64,000 nucleotides of DNA from Burkholderia sp. HI2500 (GCF_002223055.1 NZ_NKFL01000006.1:2294001-2358000); one strand, 5' to 3'; shown: positions 10,768 through 20,365, numbered from the stretch's first letter. A program made the numbers and translations. The notes: generated by a model not told the origin, from the sequence alone.

Positions 10768-12810
10768 TCAGCTTGATTGCCCCTCGTCGGCGACGCGGGC
10801 AAGCCACGCCGAAAAGCTCCCCGCTACACGCTCGCGCCGCGCATCATCATGCCAGACCCGAATCACTTGTCCGGAGCAACCGCCTTCCGCGGGATCGAGG
10901 TCGATACACAGATGATTGCCACTGCCGTCATGCGTGAATGGAATCCACTTCAGGTTGTACCAGTCGTCCCCGATGCCTGGATCCGGCTCCGATTCCACAC
11001 CGTCGAAATCGCCTCCGTCGACGAGACCTTTCCAGATACGCCATTGCGCGAGGATCTCGTGCGCGCTCAGCAGCGCATCACTTCCGTAAAATTCATCCCC
11101 CGAATCGGCCTGGCCATCGTGAATGCGCAGGCTGTCGACGAATGCGTCAGGCAACCGCGTTCCCAGCGCAGTCTGCAAGGCTGCGATCGCGTCGTCGGAC
11201 GCCGGCCCGTTGAGGCCACCCGGCAGACGTGATGCATCGGCGGCGAAGGCTGCTTCGAGTCGTTGCCATGTTTCGCGAAGATCGATGCCGCGTGCGTCGT
11301 CGATATTACGGGGCGTCGCGCGGGCGTCGACCACTGGTGACGGTGGTGAGGCTGCCTCGACGGATGTTTCCGCCACGGGGCACGGCGGTTCACTGGCGAG
11401 GTCGCGGTCGAGACGCAGGAACAGCACCGACGAACCTGCCGCCATGGGACCTTCCGCGGCGGGGATCGCGACGAGCACATCGGCACGAACGACGCCGCCG
11501 ATCAGCCCGTCGCCTTCGGACGGCAACAGGCGGACGACCAGGTTTCCGTCGACGCCACGATGCAGATTGCCCCATCGCATCGCGTTCAGTCGGGCATCGC
11601 GCTCGACGCCGTGGTCGACGATGCCGGACTCCCAATGAGGCCCCGGCGTTGCAGCATGCTCGAGCAAATCGAGTACGCGCGGCATGATCGCGTGCATCAG
11701 CATCGCCACTGCGCTCGTGTGGCCCGGCAGGTTGATCAGCGTGGCCTGATCGTAGCTGGTCAGGACCGTCATCCCGCTTTGCGTACCGTCCGGGCGCGTG
11801 AACGGCAGAATGGTTTTCTTCGGCGGCGAGCGATTGTCACTGCGTCCGAAGTTGAAGCAATTGACCGGCGTTTGCTTGATGTCGACAGTCGTTTCGTCGT
11901 AGGCGTACACCAACTGCCTATTCAGCCCCAGATTCCGAAAGGGCGGCACGGCAGGCAGCCCGGCACCGACGATGAGGTCGTAACGCTGCGCGAGCTCGGC
12001 CAGTTTCTTCTTGAACGCGTATTCGTTCTGCTGCACCTCAAGCGGCGGCCATGCCATGTCCGGCGGCTCGATGTACTCGACCGAACGCACCTCGTATCCC
12101 CAGCGCTGCAGGACCGCCCGGATGTACGGTCCGCTCGTGTCGGGCCGCTGCCAGCGCTCGCGCGCGGTGCGGGGTACGCACTGCTCATACCCGACAATCA
12201 CCACGCCGATGCGCGGCCGCTTCGTCACCTCGATGTCGCGTACGCCTGCGGCCGTCAGCGCGATCTGCCGTTCGGCCGTTATCCGGCTGCCCCTGGGCAG
12301 GAGCAGGCTGCCTTGCCGAAATTCGCTGCCCGGTGCGATCACATGCCGGCCGGCGGATAGCGGCGCGTGCAGCAGCAGAAGCGATCGAGCGCCACGGTAC
12401 GAAACCTCGAGGTCGCTTTTCGGCACGACGGTGTCGGCATTTTCCGGCAACGGGAAATAGGGTGGGACATCGACCGCACACTGCGCGCCGATTGCGCGAG
12501 CCGCCGGACTGCCGGCCGGCGAGGCCAGCGCGCGCCGGCTGAACTGGAAGTCGAGCTCAGCCGGTGCGCCACGCGTCGCATGCGCGGTATCGGATGCGCG
12601 CAACGCATAGCCTTCGACCGCAGCAAGCGGAACGGGCGGAACATTCTCGGGGGCGAAAACGTCCGCCGCCGTCACGCGCGTCAACGCATCCTCGACCGGA
12701 ATCGTCTCGGATTGCATCGCGCCCGGCACGGCCCGTCGGCAGAGCTTGTAGGGCTGGTCGAGCCAGAAGGGGAAGTTCTCGTGATCGTTCATGGTGATGG
12801 GTGTTGTCAT
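10768..12810 (-). CDS. degenerate MoeA-like protein fused to an SMI1/KNR4 (SUKH) domain
   Basis: A 680-aa two-part protein. Residues about 1-400 follow MoeA domain order (VEDALTRVTAADV, AAVEGYALRASD, a domain-3 Rossmann-like RIGVVIVGYEQ, and INLPGHTSAVAMLMHA at the end). The catalytic landmarks of MoeA are altered: the MDGYA aspartate is Glu (VEGYA), the GGVSVG loop is missing (VGAGLPAVPPFRN), and PGNP is PGHTS, so normal molybdate insertion is doubtful. Residues about 515-680 (nucleotides 10771-11268) are an SMI1/KNR4 domain: ALGTRLPDAFVDSLRIHDGQ, then WIPFTHDGSGNHLCIDLDP. SUKH domains are common immunity proteins against nuclease and deaminase toxins. The linker is Pro/Ala-rich. Start taken at ATG 12810; GTG 12840 is possible. 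A NucA/NucB-like frame lies immediately upstream on the same strand. Confidence 0.75.
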   Translation of the reverse strand: MTTPITMNDHENFPFWLDQPYKLCRRAVPGAMQSETIPVEDALTRVTAADVFAPENVPPVPLAAVEGYALRASDTAHATRGAPAELDFQFSRRALASPAGSPAARAIGAQCAVDVPPYFPLPENADTVVPKSDLEVSYRGARSLLLLHAPLSAGRHVIAPGSEFRQGSLLLPRGSRITAERQIALTAAGVRDIEVTKRPRIGVVIVGYEQCVPRTARERWQRPDTSGPYIRAVLQRWGYEVRSVEYIEPPDMAWPPLEVQQNEYAFKKKLAELAQRYDLIVGAGLPAVPPFRNLGLNRQLVYAYDETTVDIKQTPVNCFNFGRSDNRSPPKKTILPFTRPDGTQSGMTVLTSYDQATLINLPGHTSAVAMLMHAIMPRVLDLLEHAATPGPHWESGIVDHGVERDARLNAMRWGNLHRGVDGNLVVRLLPSEGDGLIGGVVRADVLVAIPAAEGPMAAGSSVLFLRLDRDLASEPPCPVAETSVEAASPPSPVVDARATPRNIDDARGIDLRETWQRLEAAFAADASRLPGGLNGPASDDAIAALQTALGTRLPDAFVDSLRIHDGQADSGDEFYGSDALLSAHEILAQWRIWKGLVDGGDFDGVESEPDPGIGDDWYNLKWIPFTHDGSGNHLCIDLDPAEGGCSGQVIRVWHDDARRERVAGSFSAWLARVADEGQSS

Positions 12811-12870
12811 GCCCTGGTTCGAAGGAGGCCTGCGGACCACGGCACAGGTACGGTTATCGTCGCCCGTGGC

Positions 12871-13176
12871 TTAACGTTTTGCCGCAGGCTGCGGAGAACC
12901 GACATCGACGTAGAACGGCTCCTGGTCGATCACACGCTGATTCAGATAGAAATTGCCGAGGAAAGCGCCCGCACGTCGATTATCGCTGGCATCGATACGC
13001 TTGACCGATACTTCCGGATCCCTTGATGCGCCCTCCTCTGTCGAGGCAAACGGATACTCGTCGGAATCGCAATCGGTCGACGTTTCGTCCGGATCGCCGG
13101 TGAACGTGCACGGGCCAGTGACCGCGCCGTATATTTGCCAGGAAGATGAATGCAATATTAACAAAGGCCATATCAC
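12871..13176 (-). CDS. short NucA/NucB-type DNase domain protein (possible orphan toxin module)
   Basis: A 101-aa frame from GTG 13176. It contains the core of the NucA/NucB deoxyribonuclease family: CDSDEYPFASTEEG (the DEYPF...EG signature with the acidic catalytic residues), then DASDNRRAGAFLGNFYLNQRV and EPFYVDV at the end. Bacillus NucB is about 140 aa and secreted; here the N-terminal part of the family domain and any signal peptide are missing. A second frame sharing the first bases (ATG 13171) begins with a hydrophobic MAFVNIAFIFLA, so a frameshift could have separated a leader from the nuclease. It ends 60 bp before the MoeA-SMI1 start and is probably co-transcribed, which fits a toxin followed by its SUKH immunity gene. 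Whether it is active or a remnant cannot be told from sequence. Confidence 0.55.
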   Translation of the reverse strand: MIWPLLILHSSSWQIYGAVTGPCTFTGDPDETSTDCDSDEYPFASTEEGASRDPEVSVKRIDASDNRRAGAFLGNFYLNQRVIDQEPFYVDVGSPQPAAKR

Positions 13177-13539
13177 GATCGTTTCTCTTTTTTAAACAAT
13201 CCGATCCGATTCAACGACTGTTAAATCCCCTGTAACCCGGACGCAGTTCGCCACGAGGCCGGGCATGGATGGCGTTGCAAATCGATTCGCGAGACATATG
13301 CTGGCCGGATCGTCCGGGTCGCGAACATCAACGGATGGCGAAAGTGTTGCACTTCGGATTGGAGGCCGCCCCCACGCGGTGATTCCAGATCAATCAACTC
13401 GGCTTTCCGGAGTGGTCAAATCGCTTTGAAACGATCGCATCCACAATTTCATCTGAATCGGCCAATTTAAAAACGCATCCCGATATATTTCATTTTACTT
13501 GCAATGACTAGCAAATGATGTAGGCTTGCTGGCGCCGTC
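13177..13539. other. 363-bp A+T-rich intergenic region
   Basis: No gene. The two edges (13177-13215 and 13440-13520) are markedly A+T-rich for this genome and likely hold the divergent promoters of the leftward nuclease/MoeA-SMI1 pair and the rightward LasA-like gene. The lower GC suggests the flanking genes were acquired. Confidence 0.5.
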
Positions 13540-14808
13540 ATGAACTTCTTGAAAACCCTCTCCGCGGTGCATTTAACCATGCGCAATTTATTAGATCGTT
13601 CTGCGTCGAATTCGATTCAATACTCCATTGGAATCCTGCTGATTGCAGCCAGCCTTGCCGAAATCGCGCATGCGGCGCCAATCGAGACGTCGTTGCAGCG
13701 CTCGATCGGGCAGGCGCTTGAATCCCGATCGGGCGGGACGTTGAAGCTGCCGGCCCGGTCGGACGACAGCCTGGTCGAGGCAATCAAGGCCGACGAAATT
13801 TCCGGATGGGTATTTGGCACTGCGACGCAAATCCTGCGCGAAGACGAATCCGGCGATCCCGTCACGAAGCTGTTCATTGCGCGCAACGTGAATGGCCGAT
13901 GGATCGCGGGTGTGGAGGGCAGCAGCCAGTTCGGAGAATTGCTCGATGCGGCCCCCCCCACGCTGCTCGCGACCGACGAGCGGAAAAATCTGGCGTCGAG
14001 ACGCGCATCGCTTGCACCACGGTCGGCTGCCTTGCCGCAACCGGGCCTTGCGTTGCCGTGAGAACCGAATGCCGGGTGGTATTGGACGGGCGGTGCACAC
14101 GGCTGGTCCGGACAAAGCAGGCCGTATAACTCCCTCGATTTCTCGGGTGGCAACGGCCGCGTGCTGGCGGCGCGAGACGGCTATCTTTACAAGAGCTGCG
14201 AGCGCGACGGCAGCGCCATCGTGAAGGTGGTTCACGACAACGGCTATGCGACGACTTATTACCACATGGTCCAGCTGACGTCGCTGAACAGCGGTACGCG
14301 GGTCCGTCAGGGGGAATATCTCGGCAGCGTCGGAAACGGCCTGCCTTGCGGCGGACAAACGACGGGGCCGCATGTCCACTTTTCATTGAGCAAGGATGGC
14401 AATGACGTGTCCGTCAATGGCATGACGATCGGCGGCTGGCAATTCTTCGAGGGCACTTCGCCGTATTCCGGATACGCGGTTCGCAATCAGCGACGCGTCT
14501 CTCCGCAAGCATGGCTGGTCAACTACGGGAGCGCGGATTCCAGCGATCCGTCCACGCCCGTCAGCGCACGTGTACAGGCACCGGGTCCGGCGAATCTGCG
14601 CAGCGCGCCTTCATTGTCGGCGCAGGTCGTCGGTTCGCTCGAGAATGGGCGCACCGTGCAGCTCGCTTGCCACCAGTACGGCGATTCCGTGAATGGCAAC
14701 TGGGGCGCCACACGGCTTTGGTATCGAATCGACTCGAATCAATGGATCTCCGACGGATTCGTCTACACGGGCAGCAACGACCCTGTGGTGCCGGAATGCG
14801 CGAATTAG
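13540..14808 (+). pseudogene. LasA-like M23 metallopeptidase with SH3 domain, interrupted by an in-frame TGA
   Basis: One continuous frame (422 codons) reads as a secreted staphylolysin-type protease but has a TGA at 14059-14061. Before it: start and signal peptide (residues about 28-46, ending IAHA|AP) and a propeptide. After it: AGWYWTGGAH then SLDFSGGNGR, giving the first zinc ligands (His 14098-14100, Asp 14137-14139), YATTYYHM, and TTGPHVHFSL with the HxH motif (14371-14379). A C-terminal bacterial SH3-like domain (VQAPGPANLRSAPS...) follows. LasA of P. aeruginosa cleaves Gly-Gly bonds in peptidoglycan and elastin. The stop falls exactly at the propeptide/mature junction, so unless read through, only a useless propeptide is made. 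The only start after it (GTG 14161) lacks the His ligand and an export signal. Confidence 0.75.
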
Positions 14809-15054
14809 CGCGGGCGCACCGCGACAGGAAACACGATGCCCCACGTGTCGAGATTTTCCGGACCGAAATCGATCCATCTTTGCGGTCACATCGGACGCTC
14901 CCGAACCGGAAGCGTTGACCGCGCTCCATCTGTTTCCAACCAACTGCGACTCGACCCGAACGCGCACGTCAGACAAGACCATCAATCCAGCAAGGCAGTG
15001 GGCCGCAGGCGCGCACGCCCACTGCCCACTGCCTCGCCCAATCCGCAAAGCGCC

Positions 15055-16182
15055 TTAAAGAATCCGGTTCAGCGCCTCCGCAAACCGCCCAACCGCCCCA
15101 TCGACATCATGCAGCTTGTCGAGGCCGAACAGCCCCAGCCGGAAGGTTTTGAAATCCTCCGGCTCGTCGCACATCAGCGGTACACCCGCCGCGATCTGCA
15201 ACCCGACGTCGGCAAACTTCTTCCCGGTTCGAATCCCGTCGTCGTCCGTATAACTGACCACGACACCCGGCGCCTCGAACCCTTCCGCCGCCACGCTCCG
15301 GAAACCCTTCTCGGCCAGCAACGCACGAATCCGCTTGCCCAGCTCCAACTGCTCCTCTTTCACCTTGTCGAAGCCGTACGCCTCGGTTTCCTTCATCACG
15401 TCGCGCAGCGTCGTGAGGCTATCCGTCGGCATCGTCGCGTGGTACGCGAACCCGCCACCTTCATACGCTTCCATGATCTGCAGCCACTTGCGCAGATCGC
15501 ATGCGAAGCTGGTGCTGGTCGTGCCGTCGATACGTTCGCGGGCCAGTTCGCCGAGCATCACCATCGCGCAGCACGGCGACGCGCTCCAGCCTTTCTGCGG
15601 CGCGCTGATCAGGATATCGACGCCGCTCGCCTGCATGTCGACCCACACCGTGCCGGACGCGATGCAATCGAGCACGAACATGCCGCCGACCGCATGCACG
15701 GCATCCGACACCGCGCGCAGATACCCATCGGGCAACATCATCCCGGACGCGGTTTCGACGTGCGGCGCAAACACCAGATCCGGCTTGTGTTCCTTGATCG
15801 CGGCGACCACTTCGTCGATCGGGGCCGGCGCATAGGCGGCCTGCCGTCCCGCTTCGACCGGGCGCGCCTTCAGCACCGTCGTCTCGGACGGAATGCTGCC
15901 CATGTCGAAAATCTGCGACCAGCGGAAGCTGAACCAGCCGTTGCGGATGACGAGGCACTTCTTGTTGGTGGCGAACTGCCGCGCGACGGCTTCCATGCCG
16001 AACGTCCCGCTGCCGGGGACGATCACGACGGACTTCGCGTTGTAGACCTTCTTCAGCGTGCCGGAGATGTCGCGCATGACACCCTGAAAGCGCTGCGACA
16101 TATGGTTGACCGAGCGATCGGTGTACACCACCGAATATTCGAGGAGACCCTCGCGGTCAACATCGGGAAGTAATCCTGGCAT
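15055..16182 (-). CDS. class V PLP-dependent aminotransferase (alanine/serine-glyoxylate type)
   Basis: A 375-aa fold-type I PLP enzyme. ATG 16182 follows GGAGGCGAGC; an upstream in-frame ATG at 16257 has no ribosome site. Landmarks: GSGTFGMEAVARQF (phosphate-binding region, about 58-70), HVETASGMM (141-149), MFVLDCIAS with the PLP-N1 Asp, and SAPQKGWSASP with the Schiff-base Lys197. This is the AGAT/SGAT group, which moves amino groups between alanine or serine and glyoxylate. The exact substrate is open; several Burkholderia carry such enzymes as lone genes, as here. Confidence 0.85.
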   Translation of the reverse strand: MPGLLPDVDREGLLEYSVVYTDRSVNHMSQRFQGVMRDISGTLKKVYNAKSVVIVPGSGTFGMEAVARQFATNKKCLVIRNGWFSFRWSQIFDMGSIPSETTVLKARPVEAGRQAAYAPAPIDEVVAAIKEHKPDLVFAPHVETASGMMLPDGYLRAVSDAVHAVGGMFVLDCIASGTVWVDMQASGVDILISAPQKGWSASPCCAMVMLGELARERIDGTTSTSFACDLRKWLQIMEAYEGGGFAYHATMPTDSLTTLRDVMKETEAYGFDKVKEEQLELGKRIRALLAEKGFRSVAAEGFEAPGVVVSYTDDDGIRTGKKFADVGLQIAAGVPLMCDEPEDFKTFRLGLFGLDKLHDVDGAVGRFAEALNRIL

Positions 16183-16547
16183 GCTCGCCTCCGGTGAAAG
16201 ATGAACGATGGAATCTGGGCGAGCAGTGTCCGTGATGCGATACCGCGCTGCACCCATGCAATTGCGTTATTTTCTCGACGAAAGCAGATTCTAACGAAGG
16301 CCGCGCGCCGCTTGGGGCATATTTTGTCGGCTGTCCGGCGCAGGCGTGACGGCGCGCCGCCGCCGGCCGACGCGCCGCGCTGCAACGGAGCCGCGGCGGG
16401 CCCCGGCTGAATCGCCCGCCCCGTGGCCGTCCACGCCGATCGTTGCAGCGCACGACGCCCACGAAGCCCTGTTCCATGTACGGATAAATGGCCCGTCCGC
16501 CGCATGCCGCCTACCATGTCGGCTCCCCCTTCACGACAGAGTCTTCG
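16183..16547. other. 365-bp intergenic region between divergent genes
   Basis: Contains no gene. The A+T-richer part around 16255-16330 is the likely promoter of the leftward aminotransferase; the Arg-rich open frames here are high-GC shadows. Confidence 0.5.
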
Positions 16548-17729
16548 ATGATCCCCCACCGAGCATCATCACAGCAGCCGTCGGCCGATCCCGCGCTCGC
16601 CGAGCGCGTCGATGCGGTACTGTCCCGCCAACTCGACACGCAACGCCTCGTCGGCGTGGTCGTCCTGGTCGCACGCGACGGCGAACTCGTCTATCGCCGC
16701 GCGGCCGGGTTCGCCGACCGCGAAGCACGCACGCCGATGCAGGAGGACACGCTGTTCAGGCTCGCGTCGGTGACGAAGCCGATCGTCTCGGCGGCGGCCA
16801 TGGCGCTCGTTGCCCGGCACAAGCTGTCGCTCGACGACGACGTCACGAAGTGGCTGCCCGAGTTCCGCCCGGCGCTGCGTGACGGCAGCGTGCCGGTGAT
16901 CAAGGTGCGCCACCTGCTCACGCATTCGGCCGGCCTCGGCTATCGCTACGCGGAAGCCGACGCGGCCGGCCCGTATGCACGCGCGGGCGTCTCCGACGGG
17001 CTCGATGGCGCATCGATCACGCTCGCCGAGAACATGCGCAGGATCGCGAGCGTGCCGTTGCAGTACGCACCCGGCACCGGCTGGAACTATTCGCTCTCCA
17101 TCGACGTGGTCGGCGCGGTGATCGAGGCCGTCACCGGACAGCCGCTCGCCGACGCGGTCGATGCGCTGGTGCTCCGCCCGCTCGGCACCCGCGACACGGG
17201 ATTCGTCGCACGCGATGCCGCGCGGCTCGCGACGCCTTACGTCAACGACACGCCGCAGCCGCACCGGCTCGCCGAGAACGAAGCCGTACCCATCTACGAA
17301 GGCTCCGTCGGCGTGACGTACTCGCCGTCGCGCGCGCTCGACAAGGAGGCGTTCGCATCGGGCGGCGCCGGGATGGTCGGCACCGCCGGTGACGTGCTGG
17401 ACGTACTGGACACGCTGCGGGCCGGTGGCGGCGCCATTCTGCCGGCCGAGCTGGTCGACGAGATGGGCCGCATCCACACCGGCAACCTCGCGTTGCCCGA
17501 CCTGCCCGGCGCGGGCTACGGGATCGGGTTCTCCGTGTTGCGCGACCCGCGCGCGGCGCTGTCGCCGGAGTCACCGGGCACGTGGCGCTGGGGCGGCGTC
17601 TACGGTCATTCGTGGTTCGTCGACCGCGCACGAGGGCTCACCGTCGTGTCGCTGTCGAACACGCTTTACGAAGGGATGAACGGCCCGTACACGCTCGATC
17701 TGCGCGACGCGGTCTACGGCGTCGGCTGA
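16548..17729 (+). CDS. class C beta-lactamase-like serine hydrolase
   Basis: A 393-aa protein of the AmpC/esterase EstB superfamily. The SxxK motif is SVTK (Ser74, Lys77), followed by HLLTHSAGLGY, WNYSLSID with the Tyr of the YxN-like motif, and GHSWFVD near the end in place of KTG. This set is typical of esterases and D-aminopeptidase-like hydrolases rather than true beta-lactamases. There is no signal peptide after ATG 16548, so it is probably cytosolic. The substrate is unknown. Convergent with the FAD oxidoreductase gene. Confidence 0.8.
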   Translation: MIPHRASSQQPSADPALAERVDAVLSRQLDTQRLVGVVVLVARDGELVYRRAAGFADREARTPMQEDTLFRLASVTKPIVSAAAMALVARHKLSLDDDVTKWLPEFRPALRDGSVPVIKVRHLLTHSAGLGYRYAEADAAGPYARAGVSDGLDGASITLAENMRRIASVPLQYAPGTGWNYSLSIDVVGAVIEAVTGQPLADAVDALVLRPLGTRDTGFVARDAARLATPYVNDTPQPHRLAENEAVPIYEGSVGVTYSPSRALDKEAFASGGAGMVGTAGDVLDVLDTLRAGGGAILPAELVDEMGRIHTGNLALPDLPGAGYGIGFSVLRDPRAALSPESPGTWRWGGVYGHSWFVDRARGLTVVSLSNTLYEGMNGPYTLDLRDAVYGVG

Positions 17730-17766
17730 CACGCGCAGACCCGCGCCATGTCATTGCGCGCGCAAC

Positions 17767-17791
17767 AAAAAAGGCCCGACACGGTCGGGCC
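17767..17791 (-). terminator. rho-independent terminator of the FAD oxidoreductase gene
   Basis: An 8-bp perfect stem (GGCCCGAC / GTCGGGCC, loop ACG) at 17773-17791 with six A on the plus strand at 17767-17772, which reads as a U-run after the hairpin for leftward transcription. Confidence 0.8.
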
Positions 17792-17847
17792 AATGAGGTG
17801 AGACACAAGGAGAATCCCGCCCACCACACCGGGCGGGTCACGCCGCG

Positions 17848-19038
17848 CTACACGACGTTCTTTTCGACGATCGGCCGGTTCTCCAGCACGCGCGCCCAGC
17901 CGAGCGTCGACAGGTCGAGCGTGTCGTAACGCCCGCCCAGAATGAGTTCACTGACGCCGCGCCCCGTCGCCGGCCCCTGCTGCAGCCCGTGGCCGCTGTA
18001 GCCGTTCGCGAACACGACGTTGTCGAGGTCCGGGTGATACCCGATGATCGCGTTGTGGTCGAACACGTTGTACTCGTAGTACCCCGACCAGCAGTTCTCC
18101 ACGCGCAGCGCTTCGAACTCAGGCACGCGGTTCGCAAGCGTCGGCCAGATCACTTCGTCGAACAGGTCGTGGTCGACTTCGTCGAGCGGCAGGTCGTCCG
18201 GGTCGCGGTCCGGGCTCGGCGACGTCCCGCAGATATACGTGCGCCCTTCCGGCCGGAAATACACGCCGGTCGGGTCGATCAGCAGCGGGCAATCCGTGAG
18301 CTTCGCCGGCGACGACACGTTGAAGATGCTGCGGCGCCGCGCATACACGGGGATGTCGATGCCCATCATCGACGACAGCGTGCGCGTCCATGCGCCTGCC
18401 GCGTTCACGAGCGTGTCGCACGCATAGCGTTCGCCGTCGGCCGTGACCACGTGCGTCACCTTGCGGCCGTCGCGCACCACGTCCTTCACGTCGGACGGCA
18501 CATAGCGCACACCGAGCGCCTGCGCCTTCTTGCGCAGCGCCTGCACGAGCCCATAGCCGTCGAACCAGCCTTCGCCGCTCGCGCCATACGCACCCGACAC
18601 GAGATCGTCGACGTTCAGCCACGGGAACTTCGCGCGCAGCGCATCGCGATCCATCAGCCGGATGTCCGCGCCGAGGCTCGTCTGCAGCGCGTGGTTCTCG
18701 CGCAGCGTCGCATCACCGGCCGGCGTCGCGAGGAACAGGTAGCCGCCTTCGTGCAGGTCGATCGACGGCTGATGGCCATCCACTTCGAGGCGCTCGCCGA
18801 TCGTGCGCAGGAAGTCGATGCCGAACAGCGACATCTCGATCGACAGCGGCGTCGAGAACTGCTGGCGAATCGACGCGGCCGACAACGCCGACGACGAGCG
18901 CGCATAGGTGGGGTCGCGCTCGATCACGGTCACGGAAACCGTGGGATCGGTGGCGCGCAGGAAATAGGCGATCGAGCTGCCGATCACACCACCGCCGACG
19001 ATGACGACTTGAGAACTCACGACTGACTCCAGTTGCAC
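17848..19038 (-). CDS. FAD-dependent oxidoreductase (DAO/glycine oxidase family)
   Basis: A 396-aa DAO-fold flavoenzyme. The N-terminal dinucleotide motif is VVIVGGGVIGSSIAYFL (residues about 11-27) with the ribose-binding Glu in VTVIERD. The ATG C-terminal glycine-rich segment YSGHGLQQGPATGRGVSELI is the usual flavin-contacting tail. It probably oxidises an amine or amino acid to the imino acid with O2 or a membrane acceptor. Downstream (same strand) of a branched-chain-type binding-protein gene 175 bp away, which suggests uptake and oxidation of one substrate. Followed by a clear terminator. Confidence 0.85.
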   Translation of the reverse strand: MQLESVVSSQVVIVGGGVIGSSIAYFLRATDPTVSVTVIERDPTYARSSSALSAASIRQQFSTPLSIEMSLFGIDFLRTIGERLEVDGHQPSIDLHEGGYLFLATPAGDATLRENHALQTSLGADIRLMDRDALRAKFPWLNVDDLVSGAYGASGEGWFDGYGLVQALRKKAQALGVRYVPSDVKDVVRDGRKVTHVVTADGERYACDTLVNAAGAWTRTLSSMMGIDIPVYARRRSIFNVSSPAKLTDCPLLIDPTGVYFRPEGRTYICGTSPSPDRDPDDLPLDEVDHDLFDEVIWPTLANRVPEFEALRVENCWSGYYEYNVFDHNAIIGYHPDLDNVVFANGYSGHGLQQGPATGRGVSELILGGRYDTLDLSTLGWARVLENRPIVEKNVV

Positions 19039-19213
19039 ATGTTGGGTGCGGCCAGCCGGCCGCGCCCGTGGGTTGTTCGTGCCGCGTCACGCGCGGCGTC
19101 GCGCGGGCAAACTCGTGCGGCTGCCACGCCGGCGTGCGCCGCGATCGCCACCGATCGCTGATGGCATTTCAGCACGTCCGGCGTCGCCGCGAAAGCCCGC
19201 GCGCGGGTGGCGT

Positions 19214-20365
19214 TCAATCCGCCGATTTCGTCGTGACGGGCTGCCACGCGGCGTTCTTCACCTCATACAGCGTCGAGCTCGGGTTCTTCAGGTCGCCCGT
19301 GTTCGTGAACGCGATCGTGCCCGTGATGCCGTCGTAGCGCGTGCCCTTCAGCGCGCCGTTGAAATCGGCCGGCTTCGTCGAGTTCGCCTTCTGCATCGCG
19401 TTGATCGCGATCCACGTCGCGTCGTACGCGAACGGTGCGTACGCAAGCATGTCGATGCCGTACTTCTGCTTGAATTTCGTTTCGAATTCCTTGCCCTTCG
19501 CGAGACGCGCGAGCGGCTGCCCGTATTCCCACACGGACGCACCTTCAGCCGCATTGCCGGCCAGCTTGATGAAGTTCGCGTTCATCACGCCGCCGCCCGC
19601 GAGGAACTGCGCGCGGATGCCGAGCTGGCGCATGCGCTTCACGAGCATCGCGGCCTGTGCGTCGAGCCCGCCGAAGAACACGAGATCGGCGTTGGTGCTC
19701 TTGATCTTCGTGAGCTGCGCGCTGAAATCAACCGCCTTGTCGTTCGTGAATTCGCGCGCGACGATCGTGCCGCCGTTCGCCTTCACCGACTTCTCGAATT
19801 CGTCGGCTTCGCCCTGGCCGAACGCGGTGCGGTCGTCGATGATCGCGATGCGTTTCGCCTTGGTCACGCTCGCCGCATACGCGCCTGCGTTGCCGGCGTT
19901 CTGCGTGTCGGTCGCGATCACGCGGTACACGGTGCCGAGCCCGGCGCGCGTGATGTCGGGATTGGTCGCCGACGGCGTGATCATCGGAATGCCGGCCTTC
20001 GCGTAGATCTTCGACGCGGGCAGCGTCGTGCCCGAGTTGAAGTGGCCGATCACGACGGCCACCTGCGCGTCGGCGAGCTGCTGCGCGGCCTGCACGCCGG
20101 TGCGCGGATCGCTCTGGTCGTCCTGCGACGCGACGACGAACTTCACGGGCTTGCCGCCCACCATCGTACGTGCGGCATTCGCTTCGTCGACGGCCATGCG
20201 CACGCCGTTCTCGATGTCCTTGCCGTAGGCGGCGCCGCCGCCCGTCAGCGGGCCGGCCACCCCGACCTTGACGACCGTCTCCTGCGCGTGAACCGCGCCG
20301 GTCTGGAGCGCGAGGATCGCGGCGGTCAATGCGACGCCGGAAAGCGAACGAATGCGGAACGTCAT
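19214..20365 (-). CDS. periplasmic binding protein of a branched-chain amino acid-type ABC transporter
   Basis: A 383-aa type I periplasmic binding protein (LivK/LivJ family). Signal peptide at residues 1-27 (MTFRIRSLSG, VHA|QE), then VVKVGVAGPLTGGGAAYGKDIENG, the standard opening, and VVIGHFNSGTTLPASKIY with the ligand-binding Ser/Thr loop. The membrane and ATPase subunits are not adjacent, so it either serves a distant transporter or is an orphan solute receptor. Transcribed toward the FAD oxidase gene. Confidence 0.9.
   Translation of the reverse strand: MTFRIRSLSGVALTAAILALQTGAVHAQETVVKVGVAGPLTGGGAAYGKDIENGVRMAVDEANAARTMVGGKPVKFVVASQDDQSDPRTGVQAAQQLADAQVAVVIGHFNSGTTLPASKIYAKAGIPMITPSATNPDITRAGLGTVYRVIATDTQNAGNAGAYAASVTKAKRIAIIDDRTAFGQGEADEFEKSVKANGGTIVAREFTNDKAVDFSAQLTKIKSTNADLVFFGGLDAQAAMLVKRMRQLGIRAQFLAGGGVMNANFIKLAGNAAEGASVWEYGQPLARLAKGKEFETKFKQKYGIDMLAYAPFAYDATWIAINAMQKANSTKPADFNGALKGTRYDGITGTIAFTNTGDLKNPSSTLYEVKNAAWQPVTTKSAD

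Noticed and set aside
12980..13171. 63-aa frame overlapping the nuclease with a hydrophobic start
   Set aside because: After about 14 residues it becomes Arg-rich without pattern; kept only as a hint of a possible frameshift into the nuclease frame.
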